From NCBI GenBank assembly GCA_917880885.1, contig OU862920.1, positions 3,038,001-3,102,000 of the forward strand: DNA of 64,000 nucleotides, written 5' to 3'. A program made the translations under genes and the position numbers. The number at the start of each line of letters is the position of its first letter. Positions within the stretch are counted from its first letter, which is position 1. The notes under the pieces are model-generated. The model did no database searches. It was not told the origin of the DNA and saw only the letters and a program-made list of their open reading frames with translations. This stretch comes from Limnephilus marmoratus (Eukaryota; Arthropoda; Insecta; Trichoptera; Limnephilidae). Below, piece by piece: positions 24,674 through 30,713 of this stretch.

Positions 24674-27084
24674 AATCAATTGCTGTTCGTTTGTCTCGCT
24701 AAATCTCGAGAACGGCTGGGCCGATTTAGCTGATTTTGGTTTCGAAATATTTGTCATAGTCCAGAGAAGGTTTAAACGGTGAGAAAACATGGAAAAGTTG
24801 CGAGAAAGATAGTAAAAACAACAATTTCATTTTCCCATATAAACTTTGGGATTGGGGGATGATTTGATGTGGGCGATGGTTTTTATATTGCTAACCGTTC
24901 ATCCGATTGCGATGAAACTTTGGTGAGTTGTTGTGAGCACGCCCGTGAAGGTTTCTATATATACTGGTGAGCTCTGGCATTATGAAATTTGTATAAAAAA
25001 TTGCAATTGGTGCCACGCGAATTGTTTGAAAACTGAATGTACCGGGACTGAATGTATGGAATGCGGGAGAGGGAGGCGGATGGGAGATTGGTAAAAGGTG
25101 GGGGAGGGGAGGGGAGGGAAAGGGGGTTCGCGGGATGCAGAAGGGGGAGGGGAACCCGGGAGGATGGAGGGGAACTCGGGAGGGGGGAGGCGAGCTCAGG
25201 AGAGGGTTCTGCGGGAGGGGGGAGGTGAATACAGGTGGGGAACTCGGGAGGGGGGTCGCGGGACGGGGAAGGGAGGGGGGGAGTAGAGTGAGTAGAGGGA
25301 AGGTGGAGGAGGAGGAGTGGGAACGCGAGAAGGGAAGGGGACGCGGAGAGTATGGGGATGAGGAAGGTGAACGGGACGAATGGGAAAGGACACACAGGGA
25401 GAAACAATTTCTTTATTAAATGGCATAGCAACGCACGCCGGGTACCAGATCGTAACTCTATTAAACATTAACTACTAAAAATTATTATCCTCCATCTCCG
25501 TCTTCTCTACCTGCCCCAACGGGGAAACGGCGTGATGGTTAGTTAGTTAGATTAGCTTTTTTACTTTTTAATAACATTATTCACAAAATAAATAAAAACC
25601 ACTTTTGCGCTAAACTGAAGCGTTCTGAACTCCGTTTGCCAAGAGATTTATTTACCTATCCTACCTAAGTTCGTGATGATGTAAGGCAGACCAAGAATGT
25701 ACACTTTTTTGCAGAATATGTAAGATATACTGAATGACAAACAATTCTCAGAATTCTCAGAACTTACGTAGAATAATATCTGAGTAAATCTGATAAATTA
25801 TTATTTTTGGAATAACTTAAAAAAAGAACTTATATTGTAATATATAATCATCGAAGACATCAAACGCAAAATTGAAACAGAAAAAGGATTCGATCGCATC
25901 TGGGAATTGAACCCAGCACCTCAGCCTTGCGGGACTTTGCTCTACCATTGAACTAATTCGAGCTTTGCTAGTATTGTCTTCAATTGTTGAATCTAATTAA
26001 CATTTACTTATATTAAATCTTAGGAATACAAAATGAGTCCAAAACGCCGAGGATTCTCGACAACTTAGAGTTGTAATGTAATAATATCTGAGTAAATCTA
26101 ATTAACGTTGACTTCTAATAATATGTTGAATGGCAAACACACTCGGGACAGAATTGGTAAAATATCTGAATAAATCTAATGCACGAGAAGCGATAAGACT
26201 GTGAACTTTTGAACGGATTCGATAGCGGTCTCCGTGTTATCTGTCATATCCTGCAGTATTCCACAAACACATTCCAAGTTCTATCTCAGAACACTGATAC
26301 ACGGTTCATTCACTCGTCCGTTCACTGTCTCCGTAGGGTACATGGTCACGATCATGACGTCCATCTAAAATTCGGTCCATACAGCACGGATTTCATTGAA
26401 CAATATAACCTCGTCGATCTTCACGCTTGACATTGTGAGGGTAACATATTATTATTTTTAAACATATAAATAACTCAATCGCAAAATTTATGTACTATTT
26501 TCAACATAATACTCCGATGCAACCTCCCTATAGTTATAACGACACTTGTAACAAAACAAGGAGAAATTGCAACGGAGCTCTCAAAGCTTTGAAAGAAACG
26601 CTAATAGGTACGATTAGGTAAAAGATACCGCGTTATATTGAAATACACATCATGTTTTATTATAAATTCGCTATCTGCGGTAAAGCTTTTCGATAAAATA
26701 ACATATTAATAAGTATTGATTGTCAAATGTTAAATTGTTAAATTATATTGTGTTCTTCTTATGTGTAAAACAATTTATCATGACTGCGCTAAAAGATATA
26801 AAGGGTTACAAATTTTAAAGGTACATAATAAGTCATAATAACATATTATTATCTTAAGAATTAAATGAAATAATCAATTAGTTAATAGTTTGCTCAGGAA
26901 CACGCAGGAAGACGTTTAAAGGATTATATACATAATATTTGAAAGATTATTATAAAGATTAGGCAAGTTTGTAAAGAGATATGATGTCATACTATACTCG
27001 AAAGAGTTAATACTTATAAAAGAACATACCGATAGACAAAGCCATCACGGTTACAATGACGATGAAGTGAATACTGCGCAACAT
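8122..27084 (-). CDS. secreted single-EGF-domain protein, complete four-exon gene
   Basis: Joining 27084-27030, 13623-13489, 12425-12297 and 8180-8122 gives 378 nt: 125 codons plus TAA. All three introns are phase 1 with GT/AG ends. Residues 1-18 (MLRSIHFIVIVTVMALSI) form a signal peptide. Residues 20-63 carry six cysteines with the dense core YTCTCGFGCKSEYRY. Residues 69-104 form an EGF-like domain: CSRLPCLNKGTC, then FKCRCENTGFYGNRC. The tail has two further cysteines and ends FPYECVVI. There is no transmembrane segment, so a small extracellular ligand or matrix factor is likely. EGF domains mediate protein-protein contacts; the partner is unknown. I do not recognise a named family for the whole protein. 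The exons are GC-rich against AT-rich introns, which supports coding function. Confidence 0.85.
8470..8740 (-). repeat. GGTGCCCGGG family, partial inverted copy
   Basis: Read on the minus strand this has the family words CCCAGATTCCTACCCACCCC, TTCCTTCCCAGAACTTCC and CATCCCCAAAGATGACTTAGG. It lacks the terminal arms. It lies in intron 3 of the EGF-type gene. Confidence 0.7.
9699..9726. promoter_or_regulatory. heat-shock-element-like array inside a repeat
   Basis: Six consecutive alternating pentamers read TTCca GAAtg TTCcg GgAtg TTCta GAA, with one mismatch. This is the consensus of binding sites for the heat-shock transcription factor trimer. Weaker pentamers in the same 5-bp register extend on both sides. 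It lies inside repeat DNA in an intron, so a regulatory role is only a possibility. Confidence 0.45.
9861..10240. repeat. 81-bp tandem repeat
   Basis: The word ACTCCGCCACTCC recurs at 9986, 10067 and 10148 and degenerately at 10229, a period of exactly 81 bp; a further unit pair at 9861 and 9942 is also 81 bp apart, with a partial unit between. Each unit contains TTCCGGAACCTTCTAGA-type heat-shock-element sequence (best at 10120-10136). The period is a multiple of three, so a 67-codon frame stays open across the units; this is a by-product, not evidence of a gene. Confidence 0.85.
10241..10497. mobile_element. MITE with CGTCGCC inverted ends
   Basis: CGTCGCCTCAGTTCTTATTT at 10241 is matched in inverse by the right end GAACTAAGGCGACG at 10497, over about 35 bp and including the shared word TTGTCCAACAGACCATT. 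ATAT flanks both ends. The interior is AT-rich and non-coding. It separates two blocks of the GAA/TTC pentamer repeat. Confidence 0.75.
10770..11065 (+). mobile_element. Helitron-like 3' segment ending in CTAG
   Basis: The segment runs from ATTAAAGTCCTCCGCCACGT through AAACTCAAAAACTACTGAAC to CATCGCCGGGAACTTCAGCTAG and is followed by T, the CTAG/T end of Helitrons. The hairpin-type GC-rich sequence before the end fits. The central sequence resembles non-autonomous Helitrons common in Lepidoptera, as recalled from general knowledge. No Rep/helicase coding is present. Confidence 0.6.
11078..11330 (-). mobile_element. Helitron-like fragment, inverted
   Basis: On the minus strand the end reads GTGGCATTGCAACACATGCC, then GGGTACTCGCTAG followed by T. 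The same terminal sequence occurs near 25440 and 53800. The right part has the family words GAGCTC, AAATTT and GTGGCGCG seen in the copies at 24.7, 35.6 and 51.6 kb. Confidence 0.55.
11331..12296. other. intron 3 sequence, nothing recognised
   Basis: AT-rich sequence within the EGF-type gene's third intron (8181-12296). No exon, RNA gene or transposon end was recognised. Confidence 0.55.
12297..12425 (-). CDS. EGF-type gene, exon 3 (EGF-like domain)
   Basis: Acceptor TTGGCACTTGCAG and donor GAG/GTATAA bound a 129-bp phase 1-1 exon. It encodes ERGNNICSRLPCLNKGTC, IQITQDPGFKCRCENTGFYG and NRCER. All six EGF cysteines and the conserved glycines before the final cysteines are present. Phase 1-1 exons holding a single EGF module are classic shuffling units. 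Confidence 0.93.
12515..12765 (+). repeat. GGTGCCCGGG family copy
   Basis: Family words GTTCATGAGGTGAGGTTTGT, CTCTCGACCCATCGC and CCCAGATTCCTAGCCACCCC are present in order. The copy ends where the hammerhead-like unit begins. Only a fragment of the second module (CCAAGTGGTTTGCTAC) lies to the left, inverted. It lies within intron 2. Confidence 0.7.
12766..12842 (-). ncRNA. hammerhead-like repeat unit, copy A
   Basis: On the minus strand this reads CACATCTGCCCTGATGGTGG, then GGACA/TGTCC arms and GAAACGTTGG. The core CTGATGG-GGACA...TGTCC-GAAAC (12795-12828) resembles a hammerhead ribozyme, with one altered core base and an extra base before stem II. Four other copies occur at 40762, 48166, 48538 and 51328. 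Cleavage activity is not established. Confidence 0.4.
12915..13375 (-). repeat. GGTGCCCGGG family copy with second module
   Basis: This is an inverted, nearly full-length copy. It includes the terminal GAACTCGGGCACCCTTGCTA, the body, and the second module AGCGAATCACTTGGGGTGAC through TTTTCGGGGCGGCAGTACCC. Between exons 2 and 3 of the EGF-type gene. Confidence 0.75.
13489..13623 (-). CDS. EGF-type gene, exon 2 (cysteine-rich module)
   Basis: A CA-rich acceptor (GCGTGTGTGTGCAG-like) and donor CAAAG/GTAATT bound 135 bp, phase 1-1. It encodes ELWGCELEQAHNGCKIISYT followed by CTCGFGCKSEYRYNSKEECR and NALK. Six cysteines could form three disulfides. The spacing C-x8-C-x6-C-x-C-x3-C-x11-C is not one I can assign to a named domain. 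Confidence 0.9.
13830..14232. mobile_element. hAT-like remnant and poly-C-rich repeat
   Basis: CCAGTGGTTCTTAATTAAAATTG at 13833 resembles a hAT (Charlie-type) end and is followed by GGGGGTCCCTGAACAACGTC. From 14020 there are four poly-C runs of 9-16 nt, separated by words such as AATCACGTG and its inverse CTCGTGATTTTT. No second end or target duplication was found. Confidence 0.4.
14233..16504. other. AT-rich intron 1 stretch with one tandem duplication
   Basis: No gene was found. A direct duplication of about 130 bp has its two copies at about 15388-15508 and 15520-15645. Both contain TACGCAATATGGACATGTTG and AATAATTGTATGTTATTTTT. Otherwise no recognised element. Confidence 0.6.
16505..16795. 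repeat. GGCGGTCCGTGA repeat, inverted-end copy
   Basis: GGCGGTCCGTGACTTTTCAG at the left is matched in inverse by CTTACGATCCGTCACTG at the right. The core TGCGGTGCATCCCC, CTTCGTACAAAAATATGAAA and ATTTTCAGTTTTAACATCAT recurs in the copy at 58185-58430. A non-coding MITE is likely. Confidence 0.65.
17379..17999. mobile_element. TA-flanked MITE with palindromic TTTCTGAC motifs
   Basis: Ends AGGTAAAACACC and GGTGTTTTACCT are perfect 12-bp inverted repeats with similarity continuing to about 24 bp. TA lies at 17377-17378 and 18000-18001. The empty site is visible in the related element near 57390. Seven TTTCTGAC motifs lie inside, four of them paired as 22-bp near-palindromes at 17809-17830 and 17861-17882. 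An open frame at 17590-17973 crosses these motifs and resembles no protein I know. This fits the Tc1/mariner superfamily by target site. Confidence 0.8.
18140..20275 (+). mobile_element. jockey/CR1-type LINE, interrupted and frameshifted
   Basis: Reverse transcriptase motifs occur in order: LPILSKVLEKIVFDELYST and MPNQHGFMKG (18150-18250), IYTDF split by the mariner insertion, SGVPQGSHLGPLFFNIYIN (about 19400-19455), and the catalytic FYADD at 19487-19501 in a shifted frame. The connection region KMLGFVLRISKVF with RSTLEYASPIWNPQ follows (19615-20106). Stops and frameshifts mean it is dead. It is 5'-truncated: no endonuclease domain precedes it. Confidence 0.9.
18330..19245 (+). mobile_element. 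cecropia-type mariner, internally deleted
   Basis: Ends GGTCCTTACATGTGAAATTG and its inverse (19218-19245) are 28-bp repeats with one mismatch, flanked by TA (18328-18329, 19246-19247). The transposase N-terminus starts at 18516 (MENLKYRVIYEYEFHRGTSA, then RFWFQRFRSGN). After a frameshift the helix-turn-helix portion DNEELKAIVEADPSQTSSEL follows. About 370 bp, including catalytic aspartates, is missing around 18875. The C-terminus (GAVQTAFKDFIDSRPNGFLS) resumes to 19171. It sits inside the reverse transcriptase of the LINE. Confidence 0.95.
20276..20550. repeat. LINE tail region with CA-rich microsatellite
   Basis: CA/CTCAC-type simple repeat at about 20294-20352 follows the LINE stop. An AT-rich tail follows it. 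No gene. Confidence 0.55.
20634..20715 (+). repeat. AAACTAAAGTAGACAAGAGTGG repeat, short copy
   Basis: The family words CAGAAAACTAAAGTAGACGA and CGCACAAAGAGGAGACCGAT mark a truncated copy of the roughly 240-bp repeat that recurs at 28365, 37660/39118, 60150, 61262, 61850 and 62075. Confidence 0.7.
20735..21010 (+). mobile_element. hAT-like end fragment (GTTTCGG type)
   Basis: TAGTGACCAACCGATGGTTC followed by GGTTTCGGTTTCGGCAAG matches the left end of the complete element at 22165-22766. No matching right end was found. The rest to 21800 is AT-rich and unassigned. Confidence 0.55.
21011..21830. other. unassigned intron sequence
   Basis: Intron 1 of the EGF-type gene. No exon, RNA gene or recognised repeat was found. 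Confidence 0.5.
21840..23175. repeat. ~101-bp satellite array split by a hAT element
   Basis: Units contain GCTCAAGGTTTTCAGGAAAG, TTTTAATAAATTTAAGGAAT, TTGACTTGTATTAAATC and TTAATAACTATATTATTGA. CTCA anchors fall at 21983, 22084, 22795 (22185 once the insertion is removed), 22899, 23000 and 23091, a period of 91-104, mostly 101 bp. Degenerate single units reappear near 23760, 25730 and 26120. It lies wholly within intron 1. Confidence 0.85.
22165..22766. mobile_element. hAT-type element inserted in the satellite
   Basis: Ends CAGTGACCGACCGAA and TTCGGTCGTACACTA are flanked by the perfect 8-bp duplication ATAACTAT (22157-22164, 22767-22774), which is part of the satellite unit. Near both ends lie runs of GGTTTCGG/CCGAAACC. 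There is no coding sequence. Removing it restores the satellite period. Confidence 0.88.
23560..23720. repeat. repeat with CTGAAGATGG...GAAACCGG hairpin
   Basis: ACCGGT at 23646-23651 and again at 23677-23682 can pair around CTGAAGATGGCCCTAACGAG and CTGAA, giving a stem, internal loop and apical stem. The flank GGTCAATAAAATTAAGTGGA with an AT-rich tail suggests the 3' end of a retroelement, possibly Penelope-like. Function inferred only. Confidence 0.4.
23866..24453. mobile_element. inverted-repeat element with nested hAT MITE
   Basis: Left arm AGCATCCCCACACGGACACT and onward to CGTGCCACGCGCCAC is matched by the inverted right arm ending GTGTGGGAGGTGCT. The arms are about 45 bp. It carries poly-G tracts and no transposase. 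The hAT MITE at 24079-24308 is inserted within it. Confidence 0.72.
24079..24308. mobile_element. hAT-type MITE with GGCGGAT ends
   Basis: Ends CATAGGCGGATTTAGGGGGG and CTGGATCCGCCCTTG are flanked by the 8-bp duplication GTCTAGAT (24071-24078, 24309-24316). Runs of G and C lie just inside both ends. Non-coding. Confidence 0.85.
24617..24667. repeat. AT dinucleotide microsatellite
   Basis: About 25 uninterrupted AT units abut the Helitron-like segment on its right. Confidence 0.95.
24668..25445 (+). mobile_element. Helitron-like repeat with G-rich body
   Basis: The start has AATTGCTGTTCGTTTGTCTC and CTCGAGAACGGCTGGGCCGA. The middle has GAGCTCTGGCATTATGAAAT and GGTGCCACGCGAATTGTTTG, shared with copies at 35.6 and 51.6 kb. 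A GGGGA-rich segment runs from 25080 to 25380. The end TGGCATAGCAACGCACGCCG then GGTACC matches 53800 and, inverted, 11085. Proline-rich open frames on the minus strand are shadows of the G-rich segment. Confidence 0.55.
25446..25885. other. LINE-tail motif and stray satellite unit
   Basis: CTACCTGCCCCAACGGGGAAACGGCGTGATGG at 25507-25538 is the 3'-tail motif also seen at 35355-35384 and 49295-49321. A degenerate satellite unit lies near 25730. Otherwise unassigned intron sequence. Confidence 0.55.
25886..25963 (-). repeat. tRNA-like sequence, probably a SINE head or pseudogene
   Basis: The minus strand reads TTAGTTCAATGGTAGAGC, a short stem, then GCTGGGTTCAATTCCCAG. Box A and box B and the D and T arms are good. 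The acceptor strands do not pair and the anticodon arm is irregular, so it is unlikely to be a working tRNA gene. Confidence 0.55.
25964..27029. other. remainder of intron 1, no gene seen
   Basis: One degenerate satellite unit near 26060-26180. A short open frame at 26209-26430 has no recognisable similarity and no splice context on either strand. The rest is AT-rich. Confidence 0.55.
27030..27084 (-). CDS. EGF-type gene, exon 1 (start and signal peptide)
   Basis: ATG at 27084-27082 in the context CGGGACCATGT opens MLRSIHFIVIVTVMALSI, a short charged start and a hydrophobic core typical of a signal peptide. Donor ATCG/GTATGT ends it in phase 1, matching exon 2. Intron 1 is 13.4 kb. No upstream in-frame ATG competes in the GC-rich leader. 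Confidence 0.85.
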
Positions 27085-27305
27085 GGTCCCGGCTTGATTC
27101 TGTTTGTGTCTGCTCTGCTCATCCACTGATCCACTCGTACTGAGTGCCGGTCCGGTGTACTGTTGCTGTACACACACTGAGCGGGTACTGTGCTGTAGTG
27201 GGTGGATAGAGAGCAGTGGAGTCCTCGTGCCGGAGACTTGCGACTGGCAACTGCGTGGACTGATAACTAACTGACCGGGGACCGAATGCTGAAAGTGAAT
27301 AACCT
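27085..27305 (-). promoter_or_regulatory. putative promoter and 5' leader of the EGF-type gene
   Basis: A GC-rich island of about 220 bp adjoins the start codon. It holds TCAGT initiator-like words on the minus strand at 27143-27139 and 27180-27176 and has no TATA box. The true transcription start cannot be read from sequence. The mariner at 27392-28336 begins only 308 bp upstream of the ATG. Confidence 0.4.
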
Positions 27306-27391
27306 AGCCCCTGGCCGTTTCGTCTATCGTGCTCCCTTTTTACTCAAAGATAAGCCATAAAAAACGAATCTGTTAAAAATAAAAATAAATA

Positions 27392-28336
27392 CGAGGGCAG
27401 GCTGAAAAGTAATGCACGTATGCTTCTAGAATACGAACAAAAACTAATAGCAAGATTGGGCAAAAAGTACAATAAAATACAATTCTTCAGCGTCAAAACA
27501 ATATATTTATTTTTCAACGTAACCACCATTTCTCACTGCAAAATTCTTTAAAACTTTTCTCGAATCCAGGACTTGACAGCGCTTTCACCTCATCGTCCGA
27601 GGTGTAATGATTACCCTTGAGAGATAAAAAATAAAAATCTCAAGGCGACAAATCGGGGGAGTAAGGAGGGTGTGGAATCGGTTCAAACTGCAGGTTTCGC
27701 AGAACCTCCGCAGTTGCGTGTTTGTTCTCGTTTGTGAGACGGCGTAGTTCTCATTGTACACAGATTTTACGATAACCCAATTGTTAAATAATGAAGCTGA
27801 CAACTTCCTTGGACATTCCAATATGGTTTGTGATACGCTTTTGAGTGATTCGCCCGTCATTTGAATCAAATTGTCAGCGAGTTTATCGTCTATGGCAGTG
27901 ATCGGATGTCTCCGCTGCGTGTTTTATCAAAAAATATATCTTTTCCAGGCTCACAATCACAAAATAGTATTACCCATCGATTTACAGTAGACCTATCAAC
28001 ACTATCGTCACCTATAATATCCTTGAAGAGACGATGAATCTCAGTAGGAGTCACTTTTTTAACAGTTAAAAACTAAATAACAGCACACTGTTTAGGAGTC
28101 ACTTTTTTAACAGTTAAAAACTAAATAACAGCACACTGTTTAACTTCCGTTACATAGCACTAGAACACGTCTCCATGCTTAAGCTTCTCAAAATACATTG
28201 GATGAATTCAACGACCTCAAACCAGCGCATGCCTGTAGAGGGGGAATATCACTTCCACATTCCACCTGGTGCGCTTCTGAAGGTCATTTTATTCAGCTGT
28301 ACAAGCATGTGTGCATTACTTTTCAGCCCACCCTCG
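27392..28336 (-). mobile_element. decayed mariner with inverted ends and TA duplication
   Basis: Ends CGAGGGCAGGCTGAAAAGTA and inverse TACTTTTCAGCCCACCCTCG are flanked by TA (27390-27391, 28337-28338). The minus strand retains the C-terminal transposase signature FEPIPHPPYSPDLSP near 27690-27646, broken by stops and frameshifts. A 48-bp direct duplication (28046-28093, 28094-28141) is a later rearrangement. Non-autonomous. Confidence 0.9.
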
Positions 28337-28364
28337 TATACTTACTAAAAATGAAATAAAATTT

Positions 28365-28562
28365 TTGAAGGGAAAACTTCTTTAGCACCGTTGTGATTTG
28401 AAACTCGATGAAACGAAAAAGCGACACTAAAAAGAGATAAATTCGTACATCTATAGGATTTAGCCTGCGAGAGAATGAGATTGAATAATCGGTCTCCTCT
28501 TTCTGCCGTGCTTCGTAGCGTCCCCACTCTTGTCTAATTTAGTTTTCTGAAGGTTTCAGATA
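28365..28562 (-). repeat. AAACTAAAGTAGACAAGAGTGG repeat, inverted copy
   Basis: Read on the minus strand: CTGAAACCTTCAGAAAACTA, ACAAGAGTGGGGACGCTACG, CTCATTCTCTCGCAGGCTAA and GTCGCTTTTTCGTTTCATCG, in the order of the family. Ends near AAGTTTTCCCTTC. Confidence 0.8.
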
Positions 28563-28594
28563 TCTTAGGGCATAGATACTGAACAAAGCTCGTA

Positions 28595-28994
28595 GACGGC
28601 CGGCTAAGTCCAGCGGTAAGGCTCTTGACTCGCGCTTCGAAGGTCGCGGAATCGAATCCCGGCGTGGCAAATAAATTTTATTTGATTAATTTGTGTTATT
28701 TCACAATTTATTAATTAAAAATAATATATAGTATATTTGCGGCACGTTCCAGAGTGGAAGATACTCTTAGTATCGCCCTGGTGTAAGACCACCATTCAGA
28801 ATTGAAACTTTGCTTGAAATGGCTTTAGCCGTGTTTGGTAACCAGATCTGAATAGCCAGGTACTTCCTCACCTATCTCCTTCCCCTCCCCACTACCTTCA
28901 GCCTCACAACATACCCCAATTGGGGATGCCATAGTCCCACTGGCTCCAGACGGGAGCAGTTGGGACTCTTGTGCGGTATTCATGTAAAAAAAAA
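28595..28994 (+). mobile_element. tRNA-derived SINE, copy 2
   Basis: Co-linear with 2680-3101 from the tRNA-like head to the A tail (9 nt here). Box B is damaged (GGAATCGAATCC), so this copy is probably no longer transcribed well by pol III. Confidence 0.9.
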
Positions 28995-29492
28995 GTACAT
29001 ACTTTACGTGGTACACGTACCACGTACACAATTGCTAACGCTGTACAAATGGTAACCGTCTGGAGACTCAAAGTACTTGAAAAAAAAAAACGGAATCTGT
29101 TCTGAAACAAAAGTTCTGTTCTCAAAAGGATTACTGTCTTTATAGAGCAGGCGTCAGGTGAGAACGCTGTTCTTTTTCTATCGGTATTTCAATGGAAGAT
29201 GCTCCGAGAAACTTGGGTCGTTGATCGCTTCGGCAATGCTGCGTAGTCGGGAAATACGCGATACGCGCTTCCATTAATGTAAGATCCATGGTCACTACTT
29301 CCTCTTCCGTGAGGAGGTAATGGAAAAAAATTATATACTCTTTACCCAGATTCTCAATTTCAAATTGTGCACTAATTAGTTTATTGAAACTGATTTATTT
29401 TGTCACAATAAATTACAAGAAAAGAGATAAGTTCTATTCTGAGTTCATGACATTTTTAAAGGTTTTTGTTTTTTATTTATTCTAAGTATATG
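28995..29492. other. unassigned intergenic sequence
   Basis: No gene or recognised repeat. Confidence 0.5.
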
Positions 29493-30713
29493 CAGTGGCG
29501 GACTAAGAAGGGGCGGCCCGCTCCGGGCCTCTGGTCCTGGGGGCCCCAAATACCTCCATGTTCCCTTCATCAAATCCTATCTAAGCAAGGTTGGCACCAG
29601 GGCACTGAAAAAAAATGGCTTTATTTATTTATTTCATTTTCTGAAAGATGCACTTCGAATGCAATGCTCTCACTAAATGTTTTAAGGAAATTCGAAAAAT
29701 TGACGGAAATACAGCAATTTATGTGAAACCGTTTGAAACAGTTTATATGTTGAATTATCCTTCAGCAAAACTTTGAACGCGTTTTTCTCGAAACCACGTT
29801 TTTCAACCTAACATTTTAAACAAACTATTCATCCGATTTGCATGCAAAAATTCTTAGACTGTTCGAAAATCCAGTGTCTATGGCACCGTATAGGGAAATT
29901 TCGATATAAAAAAAAGAAGAAATGACGGACCCGCGAATTTTATTTCCGATTTTTTATGGAAAATTTTCATCGTTCATAAAAATAGAAGGGGGCCCTTCAT
30001 AAAACAATCCCTACGTGGTGTCATAGTCAAGGCCGGATTAAACATGTCGGGACTCCTTTACCATAGGGGCCTCTAGCCGATGCTTGGCCCCTCGGCAATG
30101 GCCTACTCTGCCTTCTGGACAATACGACCCTGCCAGAGCCGGATTAAACATTTCGGGGCCCCTAGGCAATGCACGTCTCGTGGCCCCTTTACCCTAGGGG
30201 CCTTTAGCCGATGCGGGCCCTTGGGCAGTTGCTTACACTGTCTTATGGATAATACGGCCCTGGCCATAGTGACTGGATTAAGACTTGGTGCACGTGCATG
30301 CAAATCAGATGTATAGTTTTTCTAATATGTGGTCAACCAGGTTGAAAAACGTAATTTCGAACAAACGCGTTCAAAGTTTTGCTGAAGGATGATTTAACAT
30401 ACAAATGATTAAAACGGTTTCATATAAAATGCTGCATCTCCGTCAATTTTACGAATTTTCTTAAAAAATTTGGTGAGAGCATTATTTACAAATGCATCTT
30501 TCAAAAAATTAAATTAATAAATTACCGTTTTTTACAGTGTCCTGGTGCTTTAAAGCCTTGTTTAGGATTTGATCAAGGGAGTATTGAGGCGTTTGGACCA
30601 GAGGTGTAAACAGAATAAAAAGCTTATAAAATTTAATCAACTACTTAAAATAGGGGGGGGGGGCTCATTCAGCTTTGCCGCCCCGGGCCTCTGACGGGCT
30701 TAGACCGCCACTG
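29493..30713. mobile_element. large foldback element with ~320-bp arms
   Basis: Outer ends CAGTGGCGGACTAAGAAGGG and inverse CTTAGACCGCCACTG bound 1.22 kb. The inner arms pair over several hundred bases; for example TTCAGCAAAACTTTGAACGC at 29761 is matched inversely near 30385. The core has two tandem copies of a GCCGGATTAAACAT/GGCCCCTTTACC unit (30030-30265). No clear 8-bp duplication is left. The ends are hAT-like, but this is inference. Confidence 0.7.

Noticed and set aside
24955..25468. Proline-rich minus-strand frames and glycine-rich plus-strand frames
   Set aside because: Shadows of the GGGGA-rich body of a Helitron-like repeat; the same composition recurs at 36.0 and 51.9 kb.
25886..25963. 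A tRNA gene on the minus strand
   Set aside because: D and T arms and both pol III boxes are good, but the acceptor strands do not pair and the anticodon stem is irregular.
26209..26430. Possible additional exon of the EGF-type gene
   Set aside because: Plus-strand frame, opposite to the gene, with no splice signals or similarity.
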